Of a stretch of DNA of 64,000 nt, positions 56,876 to 64,000 are shown in pieces (within the stretch, counting starts at the first letter, position 1; every line of letters begins with the position of its first letter). A program made the position numbers and the translations under genes. Origin of the DNA: Echinarachnius parma. Taxonomy: Eukaryota > Echinodermata > Echinoidea > Clypeasteroida > Echinarachniidae. Where the stretch lies: positions 1 through 64,000 of the forward strand of contig JBAMJV010003947.1 in the NCBI GenBank assembly GCA_037951105.1, in the 5' to 3' direction. Under the pieces are notes generated by a model, which was not told the DNA's origin, did not search any database, and was given only the letters and a program-made list of their open reading frames with translations.

Positions 56876-57525
56876 ACAGTCAAACCTGTCTATAGCGACC
56901 ACTCAAGGGACAGGCGAAAAGTGGTCGCTATCGACAGGTGGTCGCATTAGACAAGTTGGCGGCCATTTTTAATGTCTGGTCGGATATATTGTGCCTGTAT
57001 GCGAATGACTGTGTAATTATTTGGCATATGTACACGAACGTGTCCATAGTTTCATTTAGATTTTGCTGCATGCACAACCACAACAAAAAATTGAAATGAT
57101 ATATTTGCATTATATTTTTAATGATATTAAGTATGTGTATTATCCTTTCAAGTGAAATTAAAATGTATTTAATTTATTTACTCATCATGAGACTTGAGAG
57201 AATCAGCTGCACTTTTATATGCGCGTGTGTAGTTTTCTATATAGAATTCTGAGGTCAAGATGTAATGTTTGGTCGTAACAAGCGCACGGACTATCAATGA
57301 AAATAATAAGAAGCACGGGGAAAACACTCCGCCTCGGCGATTACAACATTTGTTAGATGAAATTCAGTTGTGATGTTGAGTGAAGCGCCTTTGTTCGACG
57401 CATTTCTTCATTAGCATCAGGTACTGATGGGAACTTATAATCTTTGTTTATGAGTCTGAAGCATTGGTGTCGGTAATTAAGCGTCTGTCTGAAGTTCATT
57501 GTGATTTAAAAAGTATGTTATATGC
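56876..57525. mobile_element. CAGTCAAACC-type element, one end visible
   Basis: TA then CAGTCAAACCTGTC at 56876, the left end of the family at 31084-31251. Similarity to block 1 (GGTACTTAAACAG) is lost here and returns near 57530. Inside are GTGGTCGCTATCGACAGG repeats. The right terminal repeat was not found. Confidence 0.45.
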
Positions 57526-57834
57526 ATTGGCAGAAATTGGCGAAAAAATATATGTACATTTAAATATTACAAACACGTATGAATATATTCTGCTGTACAT
57601 TGGGTATATTATTATAAAGCAATGGAGTACCAAACATGATCACATTTGGCATAATGTACACAATAGGAGAGAAATACACTAAAAGGCAATGTATTGTACA
57701 TTAGACAATTACCATCACATCCGAAGGTACATATATCACCACAATTACTTTATAATTATACATAGTCAACTAATGATCTCAGGAAAAATTTTCAATTCTG
57801 AGAGTATAACTCAAAGATGCTTAAAGGAATAGTT

Positions 57835-58170
57835 CAGTTTTAGTACAGAGGGCGCTTCACAAAAATATTGTTTGTGAGGTCATGAACAATTGAGAGGAAA
57901 TTTGAAAGAGCACACAAGTTAAATTACATAATCAACATTATTTGATCAAAATTGGTTCAGAAACAGCTAAAATATCCATAAGTATATCAGATTGGAATAC
58001 ATGTGCAAAATGGGGGACCAACATTTATTCAATAATCAAATCATATTTTAAAATGCTACACATTTTTGAAAATCTACTAAAATGATTTTAAAATTGTTTT
58101 TGATGATCTCTGTATTGAATAGGACCTAAGTATTTTAACAAAATATCACATTCAAATTTGTTGATTTTAA
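57835..58170 (+). mobile_element. family A MITE, left part
   Basis: TTAA (57831-57834) then AGGAATAGTTCAGTTTTAG, GAGGGCGCTTCAC, TTTGATCAAAATTGG. The right end is missing; similarity fades near 58170. Confidence 0.6.
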
Positions 58171-59137
58171 AAATCAGGAATATATCCATTAGCCAAAACT
58201 TGCAAAAAGGGCGTTTCGCACTTGTCCTCTTCAACAACAAATAACTCAGCAATGCGTGGCACTGCTGATTCAGAAAAGGTATCAAATAAAAGCTCAATAG
58301 TTACTATTTACATTTACATCTCTTTTATGGTATGAACAAATATTATTTTGAAATAATTGACCTTTGAACTTTGAGTAACTTTATTTTGATACGCTCTGTA
58401 TATCTATGGTTTTGGAAGAACACTGCAGTCTTGTATCAAAGGCAAAACGGTCAACATAATTATGATGATACTTAAACATTGATATATATGTATATATATT
58501 TAGGGTTATGAAAACTACAGTTTGAATACTACAGTACAGTTTTGTATAAAAAAGCGAAAGATTACCATTTGTTCGTATAATGTATTATGCATCAAAAATA
58601 GTATGTAGGCTATGATTTTTGAAGAACGCTGCAGTCTTGTATAACCATGATAACAAGGCAGCTCAAATAATACAGCTACACGATTGATAACATCCCGTTA
58701 TAAGTTTGTTTCAATACCTCAATATCTTAATGTACTAATATAGTCATCAAGTCTTGGAATATTAGTCAACAACAATAGCAACATAATATGTTGTTATTTC
58801 GAATAAACCCAATACAAGAATCTGTATGCATTTGCCATATATAAACAAAACTACGAATCTGTGTAACTGCGAGAAAATATATGTACATTTAAATAGTACA
58901 AACACATATGAAGATATTATGGTATACATTGGGTATAAAACAATTGAGTACACTACCAATCATGAAACCATGTGGCATAATGTAGAGAAAAGGAAAGAAA
59001 TACACTAAAAGGTAATGTATTGTACATTGGACAATTATAAACACATTCGATGATACACACATCACCACAATTACCTCATATACAAATGCTCTTGGGAATA
59101 CATTTCAAGTCAGAGAATACAATTCAAAGACTCTTAA

Positions 59138-60031
59138 AGGGATTATTCAGTTTTGGTAAAGATGGCGCTTCACAAACATATTTGTATGCGGTATTAACAA
59201 AATGAGTGTAAAATTGGAAAGAGCACACAGGTTTAATGACAGAATCAACTTTAATTGATCACAATTCGTTCAGAAACAGCTGATGTATCCATAAGTATAT
59301 CAGATTGAAATAAATGTGCAAAATAGGGGACCAACATTTATTCAATAATCAAAATATACATATGCTACACATTTTTGAAAATCTAATGTGTTTGATGATC
59401 TCTCTATAGAATAAGTATTTTAGCCAAACATCGCATTCACATTTGTTGATTTTAAAAACAGTTAAAACTTGAGGGGTCTGGAGTGCGCCCTATTGTGTTA
59501 ACGGCTGATTTTTGAATGAAAACAACCCGGTAACTTAACTGCGTATATGTTTTTTACTACCATTCAAGCATAATTTAACTAAAATAGTTTTGAATGATGA
59601 TTTGCAAGTTTTAAATACGAAAATTCTGTTTGACCAAAACTGTTCTTTCCCTTTATAGGGACTTAGTAACATTGTCAAAATCTTCAAAACTTACTTGGAA
59701 CTCTAATGGTTCTCTCATGCCTTGCCATAGTCATAGTCATAAAAGCACGGGACAGGTTTCGCTTTTTCTAATTTCATTCCAGATATATGTACGATTGAAG
59801 TGTTCAGATGTTTAACTGTCTACTAGATAATTTAAGCTGTGTACAAAGTAAGTGTTATGAGTAAGTGAATATCACTTTGCATTTTTGACCATTATTCATC
59901 TAATAAAAAAAACATCAAATTCACGTGAAATGTTCACACATTACTTTGTTGACATATCAGATCACATCAATACACATTTTATTAATCACCCATCACCGTT
60001 TGCACTTATCAACAAAGTTACTAGATCCCTT
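59138..60031 (+). mobile_element. MITE pair A-B
   Basis: Family A 59138-59652 (AGGGATTATTCAGTTTTGG to ACTGTTCTTTCCCT) joined through TTAT to family B 59653-60031 (AGGGACTTAGTAACATTG to ACAAAGTTACTAGATCCC). Paralogous to the right part of 52037-53210. Confidence 0.65.
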
Positions 60032-60200
60032 CAAGCATTTTGGTTTTAAATACGTTTCTCAACTCAACATATTATAAGCCATCGATCTCGAACAGAATAT
60101 ACACAATTTAACAGATGCAACATACATAATTATGAATAAATATGAGATAATGTACATACATTGCAAGATTACACGCATATCTGAATGCACTTTTGGGGTA

Positions 60201-62291
60201 CCGTAAATGTTTGAATAGAAGCGCTATGGTACATGGCTCTGTAAAATAGCGTCATCTGAGTCCAAAAGTATGAAGTTTCCCGAGACGTTGAACGCAATTT
60301 AAATGTGAATGATAATGAATATTGATGATGAATAATGACTACTAAATGTAAGTTGGTTTACAGGTAGCTTGCGATTGAAATAAACGATTGTATCAAAAAG
60401 GGTATTATATAACAGATTACTGATTCAAATTCCTTAATAGATGTTCAAAGCCACCACTTTTAACAAAGGCTAATTTAAATGGGGCCTATAGACCTCTCTT
60501 GCAGGTGGGAAAACATTTACGTTCCGAGTAAAATTTGCATTGGGAGGTATACATGAGATTAGTGTTTCGCATCCACACTTTCCGTGATTTAAGTATTTAT
60601 GGAGAAAATAGTCAGCCTCCATAAAATTGATTATCAGCTCCGTCACTAAATTTCCTAGACTCCTTGATTTTCTAAAATGAGAATTGCGGACAACAAATAT
60701 TTACATCGGATATGAAAACATTATAGGTGAAACTTAAATGTGCTAATAATATCACACCGCATTTCGATCTTTGTAAAATTTGATCTATGTACATACAAAA
60801 ATGATGTCTAGGTTAGGGTTAGGGTTTGTTAGGGTCACATAAGTAGGTCAAAGGTCAAATGAGGTCAAGTGCGCGCAAGTGGGCGAGACACTTTACGGCT
60901 ATCGCCTTGTTTGGATTGTGTTTGTTAAGAATGGTATAATGATCAATTATTATTAGTGCATTTTTATATTCATATGAATTTTCCCAGTTGAGCATAGGGA
61001 TACTCATCTTCGAGAAGGCATGCCCTTAGTACAGGAATATAAGAAATAACAACAAAACACTGTTTATATTCATGCAATAACGTTAAGACTGGAGGCGCAA
61101 TAGAATCACGAACGTGTCTTTCTTGAATTCCATCTATGATTATACAATATCATGGATTCTTGAATAAAGGCTATTAATGGCAACAATTGATGCTTGCCCG
61201 CTCTCCATTCAGCTTGCCTGGCGGAATAGCAGCTGACTGGTGCAAAATTTGGTCTTTCAATGATTAACAAGAGACAAGCAATTATTCACGATCCCATTGT
61301 AGATGGAATAGAATTTCCCCCTGCTTGAATATCAAGTTAAATCGGACATCATTGAATTTCTTTCGTTAATCGTTGACAGAATACATTCTGCACCGTCAGC
61401 TGCTATTTCGTCAAGCAAGCTGAATGTATGTCGGGCAAGCATCAATGGTTGCCAAGAACAACCTTTATTTACGATTCATTTAAGGTATCATCATATGGAA
61501 TAAAAGAAAGAAACATTCGCGATTCTGGTAAACGATTCGCTCGTTTTTGTTTTCTATATACTGAGCTGAGGGCACGACTTCTCGATGATGATTATCCCTA
61601 TATTCAACTCTGGGGATTCATCTAAATATACTGTTACATAGTAATTGAATTAATATCGGGTGTTGATATTCTATTGTCTGCATGGAGTCTAAATCTCCTT
61701 AAAGACCTAAAAAATGTAACATTGAATTTTATATACATTAAGATGTTGACTTAATTTATATATGACTCTTGTTGATGAGACCCATCATAATATCCAATGT
61801 GTTATTGTTTGCCATTCATTTGAAATTTCATTTTTAAAATGTCTCACCCTCTTGCTACTATCTATTTTCTTCATAAACACTCAGACCAAGGGAAGTGCGA
61901 ATGCGAAAAGCTACTTACAAGTATACACTTCCCTATGAGCACGTAAAGCGAAACATTGTTTTTCCACAATCATGCAGTAAAGATAATAGTCCCGATACAA
62001 GACTTAGCCTTTGTTAATAGTGGTGGCTTAGAACAGCATCATAGTAAGGAATTCGAATCAGTAATCGCTTATATAATACCCTTTTTGATACAATCGTTTA
62101 TTTAAATCGCAAGCTTCCTGTAAACCAACTTACATTTAGTAGTCATTATTCATCATCAATATTCATTATCATTCACATTTAAATTGCGTTCAACGTCTCG
62201 GGAAACTTCCTACTTTTGGACTCAGCTGACGCTATTTTAAAGACAACGTACAGAGCCATGTACCATAGCGCTTCTATTCAAACATTTACGG
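60201..62291. mobile_element. 2.1-kb fold-back element, TA target
   Basis: Ends CCGTAAATGTTTGAATAGAAGC and its inverted partner GCTTCTATTCAAACATTTACGG. The arms stay complementary far inward: GGTTTACAGGTAGCTTGCGA with CGCAAGCTTCCTGTAAACC, AGCATAGGGATACTCATC with ATGATTATCCCTAT, GCTTGCCTGGCGGAATAGC with GCTATTTCGTCAAGCAAGC. The centre is near 61260-61320. TA flanks both ends. The paralogous site in block 1 is empty (about 53371-53383). No transposase; the 65-codon frame at 61428 lies in the right arm. Confidence 0.85.
60811..60867 (+). promoter_or_regulatory. TTAGGG cluster next to AGGTCA direct repeats
   Basis: TAGGTTAGGGTTAGGGTTTG carries two to three telomere-type units (60811-60835). Eleven bases further on, AGGTCA occurs at 60845, 60852 and 60862: spacing 1 then 4, i.e. 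DR1 and DR4 nuclear-receptor arrangements. Both lie in the left arm of the fold-back element and are not conserved in the right arm. Any function is inference. Confidence 0.4.
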
Positions 62292-63049
62292 TATATTCTT
62301 TGTACGGCAATCGAGTTACAGATAACTGTATAACACCCCAAATAGATCATTATAATAAGGTCAACGGTTCATTAGTTCAATGATGTTGGTTTTAATATCA
62401 TTACGTGTTATATAAAATAAGACAACAACAAAACCCAACTTTTGGTATCAGTTTTTCATTTCAACTTAACGCGCACCACGTATCACTTTTAGCATATCAC
62501 ATTACAAAAATATGTATACGATAGTTGATGTAAATCGGAAGCTGACACACAGATATCAATGTACTTTGTTCTGCATTCTGTATACCAAATTGAGCTGCAT
62601 GATTGTATGATACCTCACAACCTCATACTAATAGTAAAAATAAACTCAACACGTTCAATAAGGAATGATTATCACTACACGGGATTTAACTCAAAGACGG
62701 AAGCAAACTTTTTTTAGTTTTTTAAATCAGCATAAGGCCTCTCGAACAGGATGTACACATCTGTGTGGGGTGGATGGGGGCTTCAGCCTTCCCAGAAGTT
62801 TATAAAATGGCCATATTCAGGCAAAAACACGTTACAATCGGGCAAAATGGCTGTCATATTCTGGAAAAGTCATACAAACTACATCGTTTTCGTGACCCTT
62901 TGACTTTGAATTGTTTTTCTTCTTAGGTGAAAATGGGGAAGATGGAATTCGGGCAAAAGTCCCTCCCCCCCTTCCCTGGAAACAAATGTGCCTGTATACG
63001 CCCATGCCCGTGTGACGCTTATGCGATTTTGATCAGCTGACCACGGATT

Positions 63050-63190
63050 TCCAGTCTGTACCGGACTCCGACAACAGATTGGCGCCAATAATACCGATGC
63101 CGTAGGCGTCGAGGAGGACAATAGTGAGTTTTCGATCGATGAGACGAGGGCCGTTGGCCTGTCGTCCCATTGAAGTACCACACTGACCCC
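63050..63190 (-). CDS. coding-like segment, unknown protein (partial, uncertain)
   Basis: One minus-strand frame reads MGRQANGPRLIDRKLTIVLL then DAYGIGIIGANLLSESGTDW and stops just inside the duplicated block. It has balanced amino-acid composition, mixed GC codons and alternating hydrophobic residues, unlike the AT-rich surroundings. But two other minus-strand frames are also open through this GC-richer stretch, so the signal is weak. No family recognised. It might be an exon of the same gene as 63797-64000, split by the MITE between them. Confidence 0.2.
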
Positions 63191-63653
63191 GTGTTCACAC
63201 ACAAAATTTTCATCCCTTAATCATGACTAAAGAATCAGCAGCTGACTATAGAATCAGCTGCTCATTAAAAATTCGTGTGTCTGAACACTTACTATAAACG
63301 AAACGACGTATCGTTAGTCATGACTAACGAAACACGGGTTTTATTGTCGTTTCGTACGAGAGCTGACTATAGAATCATGCTCATTTCGTGTGTGAACAAG
63401 GATTTCTCGCTTAATCATGGTTAGCTATACGACTCGTAACTAACTGGGCGTGGCTTAACGTGAACGTTCGCGCACACATGGCCCTAGGGGGGCCCTAGGG
63501 AGACCTGGTGTTCGATGCACCTGGAAGCCACCTGGAAGTCAGTTGTTGTGTAATATTGGCTTGGTGTGTGTGTGAACGTTTGGTTTAATCATGATTCTTT
63601 AGTCATGATTCTTTAGTCATGATTAAGGGATGAAAATGTTTGTGTGTGAACAC
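63191..63653. mobile_element. 463-bp MITE with GTGTTCACAC ends
   Basis: GTGTTCACACACAAAATTTTC and GAAAATGTTTGTGTGTGAACAC are inverted ends; inward, TCCCTTAATCATGACTAAAG faces CTTTAGTCATGATTAAGGGA (perfect). GACTATAGAATCA is repeated inside. No target duplication identified. No ORF. Confidence 0.8.
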
Positions 63654-63796
63654 GCTGTGAGTTGACTAGGCACGTTGACTGTTGTCCTTTACCTTTTCGA
63701 TTTCACACGACGACGCGCGTTCAAGTCTCTGGACAGTTACATCATGCAGTGCTCGTGCGAAGTTTGCAGAGAAGATTAGTTTTGTAAAAAAAGATT

Positions 63797-64000
63797 TTAA
63801 TATCTAATACAGACGAGGACGTCGACGGTGTTGGTGATGTCGTCGATGGTGGCTTGGTCTGCCGTGATGTTTGAGTAGAATGGTGAGTGTTGTCGCTGTT
63901 GTGCTATTTCCGTTGGGGCAGTTCGATGGCTCATCATTCTCATCTCAATGTCTTCACCGCGAAGAGAGATGTCCAGCTTCCCCTTCGCAGTGTTAGCAAT
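63797..64000 (-). CDS. C-terminal part of an unknown protein (5' end outside window)
   Basis: An open frame runs from the window edge, 67 codons, to TAA at 63797-63799. It reads IANTAKGKLDISLRGEDIEM, then MSHRTAPTEIAQQRQHSPFY, then NITADQATIDDITNTVDVLV and ends VCIRY. Codons are GC-rich (GAC, ACC, GTC, CTC) against an AT-rich background, and acidic, basic and hydrophobic residues are spread evenly, as in real protein. I do not recognise a domain. The start lies beyond the window. It may be a host exon, a single-exon gene or a transposon gene. Confidence 0.45.
   Translation of the reverse strand: MANTAKGKLDISLRGEDIEMRMMSHRTAPTEIAQQRQHSPFYSNITADQATIDDITNTVDVLVCIRY

Larger units (their letters stand above)
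55330..63060 (+). repeat. segmental duplication, block 2
   Basis: Repeats block 1: TTGA array 55383-55610, ATATAAAGGAAACGTTCGC (about 55925), SINE 56406-56668, degenerate repeats twice (56680-57830 and 58390-59135), A-B cluster 59138-60031, 60040-60198 plus 62294-62640, and 62640-63060. The extra degenerate-repeat copy and the fold-back element make it longer. Similarity stops at CACGGATTTCCAGTCTGT (63060). Confidence 0.7.

Noticed and set aside
60811-60835. Chromosome end or interstitial telomere
   Set aside because: Only two to three TTAGGG units, embedded in a fold-back element.

Overview
This is a eukaryotic (metazoan) window: AT-rich, almost free of long ORFs, and packed with non-LTR retrotransposon remnants, inverted-repeat MITEs, a tRNA-derived SINE, microsatellites and large paralogous segments. 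The repeat types suggest a marine invertebrate, possibly an echinoderm or hemichordate, but nothing here fixes the taxon. I see no confident conserved host gene. Host-gene candidates are a partial minus-strand frame at the right edge (63797-64000), a coding-like segment beside it (about 63050-63190), and a weak spliced small-ORF model at 26.7-29.05 kb.

Layout. Most of 1-48.6 kb is copies of one non-coding unit of about 7.4 kb. The fullest copies are 4112-13600 and 41199-48600. Partial copies lie at 1-936, 13179-13480, 16237-16560, 22480-26500, 33997-34720 and 35080-38700. Comparing copies shows filled and empty sites for many insertions, so element ends and target duplications can be read directly. 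These are a LINE at 10942-13174, a LINE at 25338-25964 (7-bp duplication), a hAT-like element at 36334-38465 (8-bp duplication), a 223-bp element at 43567-43789 (TAA), a snap-back element at 8453-8818 (TA), and others.

16.9-22 kb may be one large fold-back element with GC-rich arms; it carries a near-perfect 338-bp palindrome at 21458-21795. 26.5-32 kb is the least repetitive part and holds the candidate promoter and exons. 49.7-63 kb is a second segmental duplication: a block at 49680-55330 is repeated from 55330 to 63060, with a 2.1-kb fold-back element (60201-62291) inserted in the second block only.

Three LINE lineages are visible. The first is an L1/Tx1-like reverse transcriptase with a C-terminal zinc motif (minus, 11240-13108), the only long intact coding frame. 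The second is a frameshifted C-terminal half of another RT (plus, 13999-15066). The third is a CR1/jockey-like C-terminus (minus, 25648-25964). Two MITE families with TTAA-like borders, called A and B here, recur at least ten times each and nest or abut. All coordinates and alignments were made by eye; ends given as approximate may be off by tens of bases.
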